Part shown: positions 18,192-26,887 of the stretch, one piece after another
How positions within the stretch are numbered: position 1 is the first letter of the stretch
Layout: each line of letters begins with the position of its first letter
Source: PFJX01 sp040757575
GTDB lineage: Bacteria; Pseudomonadota; Gammaproteobacteria; Burkholderiales; Thiobacillaceae
Direction: 5' to 3'
Length of the DNA stretch: 64,000 bases
Assembly (NCBI GenBank): GCA_040757575.1
Contig: JBFLXA010000013.1
Coordinates: 23,321-87,320, forward strand
Position numbers and translations under genes: made by a program
Notes under the pieces: generated by a model
Database searches by the model: none
Told to the model about the DNA's origin: nothing
The model's input: the letters and a program-made list of their open reading frames with translations, nothing else

Positions 18192-19141
18192 GGCAACAGG
18201 GCCGCCACGGCGGCCGCCTCCCGCTCCGGCGCAAACAGGGGCGCCCGGGCCCCACACTGGCGGGCCAGGGTGCGATAGAAATCCGCATCTTTCTCTGCCC
18301 GGTACAGCAACCGGGCCAGGGCCACCTCATCCCCTAACGGGAAATAACCCGCGTAATCCGCCCCCAGCATGCCCACGTTGCCTGGTATGTGGGAGGCCAG
18401 TACCGGCGTACCCGCCACCAGGGCTTCGCAGATCACGTTCGCCCCCCCCTCCATGCGGGACGGCACCACCAGCAGATGGCTGCGCCGGATTCGCCCCAGG
18501 GTCTGGCCGTGGGGCAGGCTGCCCAACCAGCGCCAGCGGGGCTGGGCAGCGGCCAGGGCCTCGGCCTGGCGGGCCATGCCTGGCTGCAATTCCCCCCCCG
18601 CATGCCAGAGACGGATGCGGCTGTCCGCCGGCAGATGGGCCAGGGCCAGGGCGGCGCGGAAAGGGTCCTTCTCATCCCGCAGATGGGCCACCACTCCCAC
18701 GCTGAAATGCCGCACCGGTCGGAGCTGGGGCGCCGGCGTGTGGGAAGACTGGTAGATCACCCGGACCTTGCCCCGCAAGTCTTCCGGCAACTCGGCCCCC
18801 CCCGCCTCCTGCAACACCACCAGGGTGTGGGCCAGCCCAAGGGAAGCCTGGGCATCCGCATCGGTGCGGATATCCCGATACAGATCCGTACCCGTCAGCA
18901 CCAGAATCAAGGGACGATCCGGAAAAGCCCGTGCAAATCGGGCCACCGACTCATGGCTGCGCCGGGCATGCAGGGCCACCAGTGCATCCACCGGCGCCTC
19001 CGCCGAGCTGCCCTCCCCCCACGCCACGGCCACCGACACCTTATGCCCGGCCTGGCGCAGAAAACGCCGCCAGCGCACCGCCGTATGGGCATTGCCATTG
19101 CGCACGGAGGGCAGGTAGGGAGTGATCAACGCGACATGCAT
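18182..19141 (-). CDS. GT4 glycosyltransferase resembling selenosugar synthase SenB (TIGR04348-like)
   Basis: A 319-aa GT-B glycosyltransferase. The N-terminal TPYLPSVRNGNAHTAVRW, TGTDLYRDI near 85-93 and SRMEGGANVICEALVAGTPVLAS near 228-250 fit the TIGR04348 group, which includes SenB, the enzyme that joins a UDP-sugar to selenophosphate in selenoneine synthesis. The C-terminal EGGANVICEA is the nucleotide-sugar site of GT4 enzymes. No senA or senC lies beside it; rlmH overlaps its 3' end. The SenB assignment is by recollected family pattern, so another sugar acceptor is possible. Confidence 0.7.
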   Translation of the reverse strand: MHVALITPYLPSVRNGNAHTAVRWRRFLRQAGHKVSVAVAWGEGSSAEAPVDALVALHARRSHESVARFARAFPDRPLILVLTGTDLYRDIRTDADAQASLGLAHTLVVLQEAGGAELPEDLRGKVRVIYQSSHTPAPQLRPVRHFSVGVVAHLRDEKDPFRAALALAHLPADSRIRLWHAGGELQPGMARQAEALAAAQPRWRWLGSLPHGQTLGRIRRSHLLVVPSRMEGGANVICEALVAGTPVLASHIPGNVGMLGADYAGYFPLGDEVALARLLYRAEKDADFYRTLARQCGARAPLFAPEREAAAVAALLPCA

Positions 19142-19182
19142 GTCCAGACTATAAGCCAGTTGGCAAAGATGCGATTTACCTC

Positions 19183-19211
19183 TTTACAAGCCACAAAACC
19201 GTCACTAGAAT
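19183..19211 (+). promoter_or_regulatory. Sigma-70 promoter of the tRNA pair
   Basis: TTTACA (19183-19188) and TAGAAT (19206-19211) are separated by exactly 17 bp and lie 15 bp upstream of the tRNA-Ala 5' end. GC-rich discriminator bases (GCGCG) follow the -10 box, as in stable-RNA promoters under stringent control. Confidence 0.75.
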
Positions 19212-19226
19212 GCGCGACTCTCGTGT

Positions 19227-19302
<76 letters not shown>

Positions 19303-19344
19303 AGAATCGAGAGAGCACGGCATACCGGGCTCTCGGCCTCATAA

Positions 19345-19420
19345 GTCCCTATCGTCTAGAGGCCTAGGACATCGCCCTTTCACGGCGGTAACCGGGGTTC
19401 GAATCCCCGTGGGGACGCCA
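19345..19420 (+). tRNA. tRNA-Glu (anticodon TTC)
   Basis: A 76-nt cloverleaf with encoded CCA; acceptor stem GTCCCTA with GGGGAC near the 3' end, D arm TCTAGAGGCCTAGGACA, anticodon loop CCTTTCACG with anticodon TTC, and T loop GGTTCGAATCC. It closely resembles the enterobacterial tRNA-Glu. A strong terminator follows 10 bp downstream. Confidence 0.97.
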
Positions 19421-19430
19421 GTAAAACTCA

Positions 19431-19461
19431 AAAACGGCTTGCAGCGATGCAAGCCGTTTTT
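19431..19461 (+). terminator. Intrinsic terminator of the tRNA pair
   Basis: AAAACGGCTTGCA (19431-19443) and TGCAAGCCGTTTT (19448-19460) form a perfect 13-bp stem with a GCGA tetraloop, ending in a T run. The A/T ends make it work in both directions, so it could also serve the leftward SRAP gene that ends at 19512. Confidence 0.92.
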
Positions 19462-19511
19462 GTTATGTGTAGCGTCAAGGCCCATAGCTGCCCAAGTCCC
19501 TGCGTCTCTGC

Positions 19512-20102
19512 TTAAGCCTGATGCAGGCGGCTAATCATCTCAATATCGTCATCGCCAGATCTACTGACCCGCCGATCCACTGGCCAAGCCTGCATATCCT
19601 CTGGCGCGATGATCACCGGCATACGGTCATGGATTGCAGCCATTACGGTATTGGACGCAGTGGTAATCACACAGCACGTGCGCAGAATTTCTCCCTCCGG
19701 CGATCTCCATGACTCCCACAGGCCAGCCATGGCAAAGGTGGAAGGCAAGCTGATGTAGTAGGGCTGTTTGATCTTGCCCTCGGTCTTCCATTCGTAAAAC
19801 CCATCAGCCGGGATCAGGCAGCGTCGACGTTTGAAAGCGTCTCTGAATGACGGTTTCTCGGCCACCGTCTCGCCCCGGGCGTTGTTGAGCTTGTTGCCGA
19901 TAGACGGGTCTTTTGCCCAGTTTGGCACCAAGCCCAAGCGAAGGTTGTGGAGGACGCGCTTGCCTTCGGGTGACTGGCGAATGGCGGCAATATCACTCCC
20001 GGGTGGGATGTTGTAGCGGTGCTTCAGATCTGCGCACTCGTCCAACCCAAAGATTTTGGCGAGGTCGTGTGTCTTGGCCTTCAAGACAAAGCGGCCGCAC
20101 AT
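19512..20102 (-). CDS. SRAP-domain protein (YedK/HMCES family), shortened
   Basis: A 196-aa SRAP protein. The family crosslinks to abasic sites in single-stranded DNA through Cys2 and so shields them from strand breaks. Cys2 (MCGRFV), the Asn in LNNARGE, Glu in GFYEWK and His in AIHDRMPV are all present, so the active site looks complete. It is shorter than the usual 215-230 aa: the segment between PEDMQAW and the PVDRRVSR tail (near residue 172) is about 20 residues shorter than I expect. The tRNA terminator and a small ORF flank it. Confidence 0.9.
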   Translation of the reverse strand: MCGRFVLKAKTHDLAKIFGLDECADLKHRYNIPPGSDIAAIRQSPEGKRVLHNLRLGLVPNWAKDPSIGNKLNNARGETVAEKPSFRDAFKRRRCLIPADGFYEWKTEGKIKQPYYISLPSTFAMAGLWESWRSPEGEILRTCCVITTASNTVMAAIHDRMPVIIAPEDMQAWPVDRRVSRSGDDDIEMISRLHQA

Positions 20103-20133
20103 TTGCTGACTCTAGCGGACGGTAGCCGAGCAC

Positions 20134-20319
20134 TTATATCTCATCTGGCGCTTCAAGTTGGAGAGTCTGGGCGCATTCGAGAACATTTGGGAACCCTGCG
20201 ACCTGTTGGTCACATTTCTGGGCTAGACGCAGTTTCCCGTCATTGAATTCGATTTCCGTGGTCAAGAAGAAACAAGCCGCACAGGCCTGAGAAATCTGAT
20301 CCACATCCAGTAAGGCCAT
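20134..20319 (-). CDS. Small hypothetical protein, 61 aa
   Basis: An unrecognised short ORF upstream of the SRAP gene. I chose the ATG at 20319 because an AGGGAGA ribosome site lies 6 bp before it; the open frame extends 22 more codons without one. The product begins MALLDVDQISQACAACFF, has four cysteines including CAAC near residues 13-16, and ends EAPDEI. No signal peptide or membrane helix. The gap to the SRAP start is 31 bp, so they may form an operon. Confidence 0.5.
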   Translation of the reverse strand: MALLDVDQISQACAACFFLTTEIEFNDGKLRLAQKCDQQVAGFPNVLECAQTLQLEAPDEI

Positions 20320-20524
20320 TGCGTTCTCCCTGTGTAGGCAAAACATCAAGAGGGACTGCTGTGGCAGTGAGCATACGGCATGCAAGGGTGCGCCTGTATG
20401 ACTGTTAGGCGACAGTTAACTGGATGCCTCAGAATGAAGCTGAAAACGGCCCCCTCCAGCCATCGCCGCGCTGTCATCAAGCCATCACAAAACAGTCACT
20501 CACCTTCTTCGCCCATGGCCTAGG

Positions 20525-20543
20525 GTGAAGAACACGACTTCAC
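20525..20543. other. Small hairpin upstream of the LamG-ExbB gene
   Basis: GTGAAG (20525-20530) and CTTCAC (20538-20543) form a 6-bp stem with a 7-nt loop, 17 bp before the LamG-ExbB start codon. It would lie in the mRNA leader or may be an operator half-site pair. No clear promoter was found in the 175 bp upstream. Confidence 0.25.
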
Positions 20544-20560
20544 GTTGATGGATAACGATC

Positions 20561-22360
20561 ATGCGGTGTGTACTCAAGGGACTTATGGCGCTGCTGATTG
20601 TGTTGTTGTCCGGCCAGGCGTGGGCATGGTGGGACGATGCCTGGCCCTACCGGATGAAAATCCAGGTGGACAGCGCTAGGATTACTGACCCGCTCAGCCA
20701 GGTTGCTGTGGCTGTTAGGCTGCACAATGGTAATTTCCCATTCAGCGGATGCAAGCCAGACGGCTCAGACTTGCGCTTCGTGGCCACCGACGAGACCACG
20801 TTGCTGCCCTTTCATCTAGACAAGTTCGACTCTATCTCTGGAATCGCGGTGGTGTGGGTGCAACTGCCGACCCTGGGCTCGGAGGATGCGCCGGACCATT
20901 TCTGGCTGTATTACGGCAATGACCAGGCCGTTTCGGTCCAGGATGCTGCACGCACCTACGATCCACACCAGAGTCTGGTCCTGCACTTCGGCGAACAGGA
21001 GACCAACCCGAGAGACAGCAGCGGCCATACCCAGCCGACACGGGCCACCGAGCTAGTGGTAACTCCTGCCGGCGTGCTGCACGCCGCCGCGCGGTTTTCC
21101 GGTGCTTCGGCGATCAAGCTGCCCGCCTCCGACGCTACTCGGCAAAGCGCCAATCGGGGCCTGTCCTTCTCCACCTGGATCAAACCCGATGGCGTCCAGC
21201 CAAACGCTGTCCTCTTCGAGCAACGGGACGGCGCACTTGCCCTGGTCATCGGGGTGGCCTCAGGAAAGGTCTACGCTCGTATCGAACGGGGCTCCGGCAA
21301 GGCAGTGGAAACGCCACGCGCCGAGCTGACGCCCGGAAAGTGGCAACACCTGGGCCTGATCGCCGCGGATCGGCTCACGCTCTATCTGAACGGCCAGGAG
21401 GTGGCCTCTGTCACCGCCCGGCTGGACGATCTGGGTGGCGACATTCACTTGGGCAATGACGCCACCGGCCAGCGCGGATTCATAGGCGAGATGGACGAGA
21501 CGGGACTCGCCAGCGTCGCCCGCCCAGCGGCCTGGATGCAGGTCGCCAGCGCCCTCGGACCGGATGGCAACCTGCTTGTCTACGGCGAGGAGGAAAACGA
21601 AGAAGCTGCTGACGGTGCCTACCTGGGCATCGTCAAGATTCTGGTGAACTCGGTCAGCCCCGAGGGCTGGGTAGTCATTGGGCTTATCGGCCTGCTGGGG
21701 CTGGTAAGTCTGGAGGCGGGCGTCAACAAGTCCATCTATTTGGGGCGCACGGAACAGGCCAACCGCGTCTTCCAGAGCCGTCTGAAGGGGCTTCCCGTGG
21801 GCGTCTCGGGAACGGTAGACGCCCCTCTGGCTAAGGGTGAACCGTCAGACGACATTCGACACGCATCCCTGCTGCGCCTGTACCGGCACGCCATGGAGGA
21901 ACTCGGCCGCATTCTGGATCTGCACGAGCAAAGCGGCTACGGCAAGCATCTCAGCCCGCAGGGGATGGAGGCTCTACGTTTCAGCCTAGACGTGGTCATG
22001 GTGGACGAAGTGCAACGCCTGAACCACAAACTGGTACTGCTGACCCTAGCGGTAAGCGGAGCCCCCTTCCTGGGCCTGTTAGGCACCGTCGTGGGCATCA
22101 TGATCACCTTCGCCACCATCGCCGCCACCGGCGACGTAAACGTCAACACCATTGCCCCGGGGGTGGCGGCGGCCCTGACCACCACGGTAGCCGGTCTGAT
22201 GGTGGCCATCCCGGTCATGTTTGCCTACAACCACCTGACCCTGCGCATCACCAACATGACCAGCGCCATGGAGGTGTTCGCTGATGAACTGGTTGGCCAG
22301 TTGGCACTGGCGCATGCTTTGAAAGGAAGGGAACATGCGTCGCCGCATCCGGGCAAATAG
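20561..22360 (+). CDS. ExbB-type proton channel with exported DUF2341 and LamG domains
   Basis: A 599-aa fusion. A signal peptide or anchor (1-22) is followed by a DUF2341 domain (about 25-130, starting WWDDAWPYRMKIQ and including HFWLYYGN) and a LamG/concanavalin-type domain (about 140-325, with FSTWIKPDG and WQHLGLIAADRLTLYLNGQ). Then come three helices of the MotA/TolQ/ExbB fold: about 367-387, 492-516 and 534-558, the last two with SGAPFLGLLGTVVGIM and TTVAGLMVAIPV. The exported part would face the periplasm and bind carbohydrate or protein; the channel part would use the proton gradient. It overlaps exbD by 26 bp and heads a three-gene operon. No TonB-dependent receptor is adjacent. Confidence 0.9.
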   Translation: MRCVLKGLMALLIVLLSGQAWAWWDDAWPYRMKIQVDSARITDPLSQVAVAVRLHNGNFPFSGCKPDGSDLRFVATDETTLLPFHLDKFDSISGIAVVWVQLPTLGSEDAPDHFWLYYGNDQAVSVQDAARTYDPHQSLVLHFGEQETNPRDSSGHTQPTRATELVVTPAGVLHAAARFSGASAIKLPASDATRQSANRGLSFSTWIKPDGVQPNAVLFEQRDGALALVIGVASGKVYARIERGSGKAVETPRAELTPGKWQHLGLIAADRLTLYLNGQEVASVTARLDDLGGDIHLGNDATGQRGFIGEMDETGLASVARPAAWMQVASALGPDGNLLVYGEEENEEAADGAYLGIVKILVNSVSPEGWVVIGLIGLLGLVSLEAGVNKSIYLGRTEQANRVFQSRLKGLPVGVSGTVDAPLAKGEPSDDIRHASLLRLYRHAMEELGRILDLHEQSGYGKHLSPQGMEALRFSLDVVMVDEVQRLNHKLVLLTLAVSGAPFLGLLGTVVGIMITFATIAATGDVNVNTIAPGVAAALTTTVAGLMVAIPVMFAYNHLTLRITNMTSAMEVFADELVGQLALAHALKGREHASPHPGK

Positions 22361-22745
22361 CCGCATCTACGATGAACTAAACCTCACGCCGCTGATGGAT
22401 CTGGCGTGGAACCTGCTGATCGTATTCATCATCATGGCCACCGCCTCGGTGCAAGGCATCACCGTGGACCTGCCCCAGGCCAGCGAGACCCCCAGCATGG
22501 CCAAGCCCAAAACCAAGGCCATTACTATCACCGAGGAGGGCCACATCTACCTGGACACCTACCAGGTCAGCTTGGAGGAGCTGGAGCAACGCTTGGCTGC
22601 CTACAAGGCCGCCGATCCTTCTTTGCCCGTGGTGGTCAAAGGGGATGCCCGCATTCAATATCAGGTGGTCATTGAGGTGCTGGATGTGGTCAAGCGTCTG
22701 GAGATCAAGGAACTGGGCCTGGTTACCCAGCGTTTGGTGAAATAG
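22335..22745 (+). CDS. ExbD/TolR-type biopolymer transport protein
   Basis: A 136-aa protein with a short cytoplasmic N-terminus, one membrane helix (about 20-41) and a periplasmic ExbD/TolR domain. The functional Asp is Asp22 in NLTPLMDLAWN, where ExbD-family proteins carry the proton-relay residue. It would form the stator with the preceding LamG-ExbB protein. The ATG is preceded by GAAAGGAAGG and lies inside the last 26 bp of that gene, indicating translational coupling. The TonB-like gene follows 10 bp later. Confidence 0.9.
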   Translation: MRRRIRANSRIYDELNLTPLMDLAWNLLIVFIIMATASVQGITVDLPQASETPSMAKPKTKAITITEEGHIYLDTYQVSLEELEQRLAAYKAADPSLPVVVKGDARIQYQVVIEVLDVVKRLEIKELGLVTQRLVK

Positions 22746-22755
22746 GCCGCCCACC

Positions 22756-23415
22756 ATGTCCAATACACTCAAACGCTGGCTATTCCGATTGCTTGTCCTG
22801 GGGACGGTGGCTGGTCTGATATTACTGGCCCGCGATCAGTTACGGGACGGTCAGGTGGAAGTGGATCGTTTTACTCAGCGCGTGCGGCTGGTGGAACTTC
22901 CGCCACCGCCGCCGCCCAAGAAGATCGAGCTGCCGCCGCCTGAAGTGATGGTCAAGGAGGAGGACAAGTCCGAACCTCCGGACCCCGCCGATACCATCGA
23001 TGACCAGCAGACCATGGACGACCGGTTGGGGGTGGACGCGGAGGGCGCTGGTGCCGGCGATGCCTTTGGGCTTGCGGCCAAGAAAGGCGGTAAGGACCTA
23101 CTGGCCACCGCCAAAATCGGTGGTGATGGCGGTCAAGGCTTCCGTTACTATGCTACCCAGATCGAGCGCTTCCTTGAAAGGGCCCTGGCCGGGGACATGC
23201 AGTTGCGTCGGGGCAGCTACAGCGCCATCGTCTGGCTGTGGGTCGGGCCGAGCGGTAGCTTGGAGCGCTATGAACTGACGGGTTCCAGCGGCGATGCGGT
23301 TATTGATGCGCGTCTCAGGGAGGCCTTGGCCGCGCTGAGGGATCTGGGTCTGCCACCGCCTCGAGATATGCCCCAGCCTGTGCGTTTGCGAGTGAGTTCC
23401 AGGGAAGCGGGCTGA
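22756..23415 (+). CDS. TonB/TolA-like energy-transducing protein
   Basis: A 219-aa protein with one N-terminal membrane helix (about 8-25), a proline-rich periplasmic stretch (about 48-75, PPPPPPKK), an acidic linker (DKSEPPDPADTIDDQQ) and a C-terminal globular domain (about 130-217) with WLWVGPSGSLERYELTGSSG, the pattern of TonB/TolA C-terminal domains. It would carry the motion of the ExbB/ExbD complex across the periplasm. It is last in the operon. Its outer-membrane partner is unknown. Confidence 0.8.
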   Translation: MSNTLKRWLFRLLVLGTVAGLILLARDQLRDGQVEVDRFTQRVRLVELPPPPPPKKIELPPPEVMVKEEDKSEPPDPADTIDDQQTMDDRLGVDAEGAGAGDAFGLAAKKGGKDLLATAKIGGDGGQGFRYYATQIERFLERALAGDMQLRRGSYSAIVWLWVGPSGSLERYELTGSSGDAVIDARLREALAALRDLGLPPPRDMPQPVRLRVSSREAG

Positions 23416-23880
23416 ACAAATCTGCCCACTTCCTCCGGCCCAGCCACCATTGGAGTTTGAATTAGCCACGATTCCATGGACACTACAGCCTTCGCAAAAG
23501 TAATTTGCGCGACGACCTAGACCGGGTTCTGGTGTTTTGTGCCTGACCAAGGAGGTCAAGGCGTTCAAGGATTGTCAGGTCAACCAGCATGCGAGGCAGC
23601 TGGTGGTTTCAGTTTGAGCGGCAGGGCGAAGGGCTGATATTCCGGGATTGTTGACCTAGGGCGGTAGTGGATTGGGTAACGACAATGGCCGAACTACAGA
23701 CATCAACACCTCTCGCCACTGATGACCGCTCCAGCTTCTTAGCTGACCTTCCCCAAGCCGAATTCCTCGATCACTGCAGACCCCCAAAAAAACAATCCTG
23801 GGTCTGTCAAATAGCGGCTTCAAGTTACGTGCACGTACTCAAGCGCATACGGGCGGCCTTGCAGCCCGTCTTCGGGGTAA
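23416..23880. other. 465-bp gap between the TonB-like gene and nuoN
   Basis: No convincing gene is seen. A 75-codon plus-strand ORF at 23667-23894 has no recognisable domain or ribosome site. Two weak hairpins are present: CGCAAA/TTTGCG at 23493-23509, 78 bp after the TonB-like stop, and ACGGGC/GCCCGT at 23849-23869, just past the nuoN stop. Neither has a T run, so they are only possible ends for the two convergent operons. Confidence 0.5.
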
Positions 23881-25335
23881 TTATTGCAGCGTAGCCTGCA
23901 TGGCATGCAGGCACAAAGCCACCAGGGGCTGGGGCAGTATGCCCAGGATAAGTACTGCCAGGCCGTTGGCCGACAGCAGGGCCTGGATGTCGCCGGTGGA
24001 CTGGATGGGCCGGGCGTCTGCCTTGGGGGCGTCGAAGTACATGAGCTTGATGACCCGCAGGTAGTAGAAGGCGCCGATGAGGGAGAACACCACCGCCACC
24101 ACCGCCAGCCAGGTCCAGCCGGTGCCCACCAGGGCCTGGAGCACGGACAGCTTGGCGTAGAAGCCGATGAAGGGGGGAATGCCGGCCATGGAGAACATGA
24201 GCATGGCCATGAGGGCGGCCAGCCAGGGGCGGGTCTGGTTCAGGCCCTTGTAGTCGTCCAGGCTGGCGGCTTCAAAGCCGTGCTGGGACAGGTAGACCAC
24301 CATGCCGAAGGTGCCCAGGCTCATGAGCACGTAGGCGATGACGTAGAACAGGCCGGCGGTGTAGCCACCGAAGGTGCCGGTAAGCACGCCCAGCAGCAGA
24401 AAGCCCATGTGGGAGATGGTGGAATAGGCCAGCATGCGCTTGATGTCGGTCTGCATGATGGCCGCCAGGTTGCCGATGGCCAGGGACAGCACGGCCATCA
24501 CCGCCAGCATGCCCTGCCAGTCGCCGATGGCGGGTTGCAGGCCATCCACCAAGATGCGCATGGTGAAGGCGAAGGCTGCCAGCTTGGGGGCAGTGGCGAT
24601 GAACAGGGTGACGGCGGAGGGGGCGCCCTGGTAGATGTCCGGCACCCACATGTGGAAGGGGGCCACGCCCAGCTTGAAGCCCAGGCCCGCCACCAGGAAC
24701 ACCAGGCCAAAGGCCAGGATCAGGTCGTCCTTGCTACCCTCGTGCAACACCTGGGCCATGGCCGGCAGGTCCAGGGTGCCCGTCAGGCCGTAGATGAGGG
24801 ACATGCCGTAGAGCAGCAGGCCGGAGGCCAGGGCGCCGAGGATGAAGTACTTCATGGCGGCTTCGGTAGCCACGGCGGAATCCCGCTGGAAGGCCACCAT
24901 GGCGTAGAGGGACAGGGACAACAGTTCCAGGCCCACGTACAGCACCAGGAAGTTGTTGGCGGAGATCATCACCATCATGCCCAGCAGGGCCAGCAGGGCC
25001 AGGACGAAATATTCGCCCCGCAACAGGCCCCGTTCTGCCAGGTAATTGCGGGAGTACACCACCACCGCCAGGGTGGCGAAGTAGGCCATGATCTTCAGCA
25101 CGTCGCCCATGGCGTCGTCCACGAACTGGCCGCTGAAGGTGTAGTGGGTTTCAGGCGAGGCGGTGAAGGCGGTCAGGGCGGCGGCGCCCACCAGGGTGAT
25201 CAGGGTCAGGCCGTAGGAAAGCTTGCTGTCCTTGGTGATGACGTCCAGCAGCAGGATGGCGCAGGCCATGGCCAGGATGAGGATCTCGGGCAGGGCCGGG
25301 GCCAGTTCGGGCATGGTGAAGGTCATGGCGTCCAT
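23881..25335 (-). CDS. nuoN: NADH-quinone oxidoreductase subunit N
   Basis: A 484-aa antiporter-like membrane subunit of complex I with about 14 helices, one of the three proton-pumping subunits. The discontinuous-helix and lysine region GVAPFHMWVPDIYQGAP lies near residues 221-237, and AYSTISHMGFLLLG near 310-323 carries a central charged/histidine site. It is the last gene of the nuo operon, 30 bp after nuoM. Confidence 0.97.
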   Translation of the reverse strand: MDAMTFTMPELAPALPEILILAMACAILLLDVITKDSKLSYGLTLITLVGAAALTAFTASPETHYTFSGQFVDDAMGDVLKIMAYFATLAVVVYSRNYLAERGLLRGEYFVLALLALLGMMVMISANNFLVLYVGLELLSLSLYAMVAFQRDSAVATEAAMKYFILGALASGLLLYGMSLIYGLTGTLDLPAMAQVLHEGSKDDLILAFGLVFLVAGLGFKLGVAPFHMWVPDIYQGAPSAVTLFIATAPKLAAFAFTMRILVDGLQPAIGDWQGMLAVMAVLSLAIGNLAAIMQTDIKRMLAYSTISHMGFLLLGVLTGTFGGYTAGLFYVIAYVLMSLGTFGMVVYLSQHGFEAASLDDYKGLNQTRPWLAALMAMLMFSMAGIPPFIGFYAKLSVLQALVGTGWTWLAVVAVVFSLIGAFYYLRVIKLMYFDAPKADARPIQSTGDIQALLSANGLAVLILGILPQPLVALCLHAMQATLQ

Positions 25336-25365
25336 TGCGTGGCGTCGATTCTTGAGCGTGGATTC

Positions 25366-26856
25366 TTAATAGAGCAGCTTGCTTTGGCCCACGTGGGCCA
25401 GCAGGTTGTTCACGGATGCGTGCATCACCTCGGTTAGGGGCGCAGGGTAGAGACCCATGGCCAGAACGCACACGGCCAACACGGCCAGCACGATGAATTC
25501 CCGGGAGTTGATGTCGGTGAGCTCCGCCACATGGTCGTTGGCCACGGGGCCGAAGATCACCCGTTTGTACATCCACAGGGTGTAGGCGGCGCCGAAGATC
25601 AGGGTGGTGGCAGCCAGGAAGGCCCACCAGAAGTTCACCTGCACGGCCCCCAGAATCACCATGAACTCGCCCACGAAGCCGGAGGTGGCTGGCAATCCGG
25701 CATTCGCCATGGCAAACAGCATGAAGAAGGCAGCAAACTTGGGCATGGTGTTCACCACGCCGCCGTAGTCGCTGATCTGCCGGGAATGGACCCGGTCGTA
25801 CATGACGCCCACGCAGAGGAACATGGCCGCCGAGATGAAGCCGTGGGAAATCATCTGGATCAAACCGCCTTCGATGCCCAGGGGGTTGAACAGGAAGAAA
25901 CCCAGGGTGACGAAGCCCATGTGGGCGATGGAGGAATAGGCGATGAGCTTCTTCATGTCGCTCTGCACCAGGGCCACCAGGCCGATGTACACCACGGCGA
26001 TGAGGGAGAAGGTGACGATGAGCCAGGTGAGTTCCTGGGCGGCGTCCGGGACGATGGGCAGGGTAAAGCGCAGGAAGCCGTAGGCGCCGACTTTAAGCGT
26101 GATGGCCGCCAGCACCACGGAACCGCCCGTGGGGGCTTCCACGTGGGCGTCCGGCAACCAGGTGTGCACCGGCCACATGGGCACCTTCACCGCAAAGGCG
26201 AAGAAGAAGGCCACGAAAAGCAGGATCTGGGCGCTCATGGCCAGGGGGACCTTGTGCCAGTCCAGGATCTCGAAGCTGCCGCCGCTCTGGAAGAACAGGT
26301 AGACCATGGCCACCAGCATGAGCAAGGAGCCCAGCAGGGTGTAGAGGAAGAACTTGATGGCCGCATAGACCCGGTTGGGGCCGCCCCACATGCCGATGAT
26401 CAGGTACAGGGGAATCAGCATGGCCTCGAAGAAGACGTAGAACAGCACCCCGTCCAGGGCGCAAAACACCCCGTTGATGAGGCCGGACTGGATCAGGAAG
26501 GCGGCCATGTACTGGCCCACCCGCTCCTTGATCACCTCCCAGCCCGCCAGCACCACCAACAGGGTGGTGAAGCTGTTGAGGATGACGAAGGGCATGGAGA
26601 TGCCGTCCACCCCCAGGTGGTATTGGATGTTGAAGGCCGGAATCCAGGCCGCCAGTTCCTCGAACTGCATGGCCGGGGTGGTGGCATCGAAGCCGGTCCA
26701 AAGAGGCAGGGTCACCAGGAAGCCCAGGCCGGCCCCCAGCAGGGCCAGGGTGCGCTGGCCGTCCCGGTTGCCGTCACCGCCGGTGGCCAGGATGAGCACG
26801 CCGGCCACGATGGGCACCCATATGGCGAGACTGAGGAGACCGATACCTTCCATCAT
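25366..26856 (-). CDS. nuoM: NADH-quinone oxidoreductase subunit M
   Basis: A 496-aa antiporter-like pump subunit of complex I. The conserved KVPMWPVHTWLPDAHVEAPTGGSV region lies near residues 223-246 and IAYSSIAHMGFVTLG near 315-329, with the glutamate and lysines needed for proton passage. It is in the usual place between nuoL and nuoN. Start: a second Met follows the first immediately, so MEGIGLL may be the true N-terminus. Confidence 0.97.
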   Translation of the reverse strand: MMEGIGLLSLAIWVPIVAGVLILATGGDGNRDGQRTLALLGAGLGFLVTLPLWTGFDATTPAMQFEELAAWIPAFNIQYHLGVDGISMPFVILNSFTTLLVVLAGWEVIKERVGQYMAAFLIQSGLINGVFCALDGVLFYVFFEAMLIPLYLIIGMWGGPNRVYAAIKFFLYTLLGSLLMLVAMVYLFFQSGGSFEILDWHKVPLAMSAQILLFVAFFFAFAVKVPMWPVHTWLPDAHVEAPTGGSVVLAAITLKVGAYGFLRFTLPIVPDAAQELTWLIVTFSLIAVVYIGLVALVQSDMKKLIAYSSIAHMGFVTLGFFLFNPLGIEGGLIQMISHGFISAAMFLCVGVMYDRVHSRQISDYGGVVNTMPKFAAFFMLFAMANAGLPATSGFVGEFMVILGAVQVNFWWAFLAATTLIFGAAYTLWMYKRVIFGPVANDHVAELTDINSREFIVLAVLAVCVLAMGLYPAPLTEVMHASVNNLLAHVGQSKLLY

Positions 26857-26887
26857 GGGATTGTCGCTTTCGTCCTATGTTCTTTTG

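Noticed and set aside
20561..23415. Zorya-like antiphage system suggested by ExbB/ExbD-type genes
   Set aside because: Zorya uses a ZorA with long cytoplasmic coiled coil, a ZorB with an OmpA-type domain, and helicase/nuclease partners. Here the second protein is a plain ExbD and the third is TonB-like, with no nuclease or helicase.
23667..23894. 75-codon plus-strand ORF between the TonB-like gene and nuoN
   Set aside because: No ribosome site, no recognisable domain, and it runs into nuoN; kept as an unexplained intergenic stretch.
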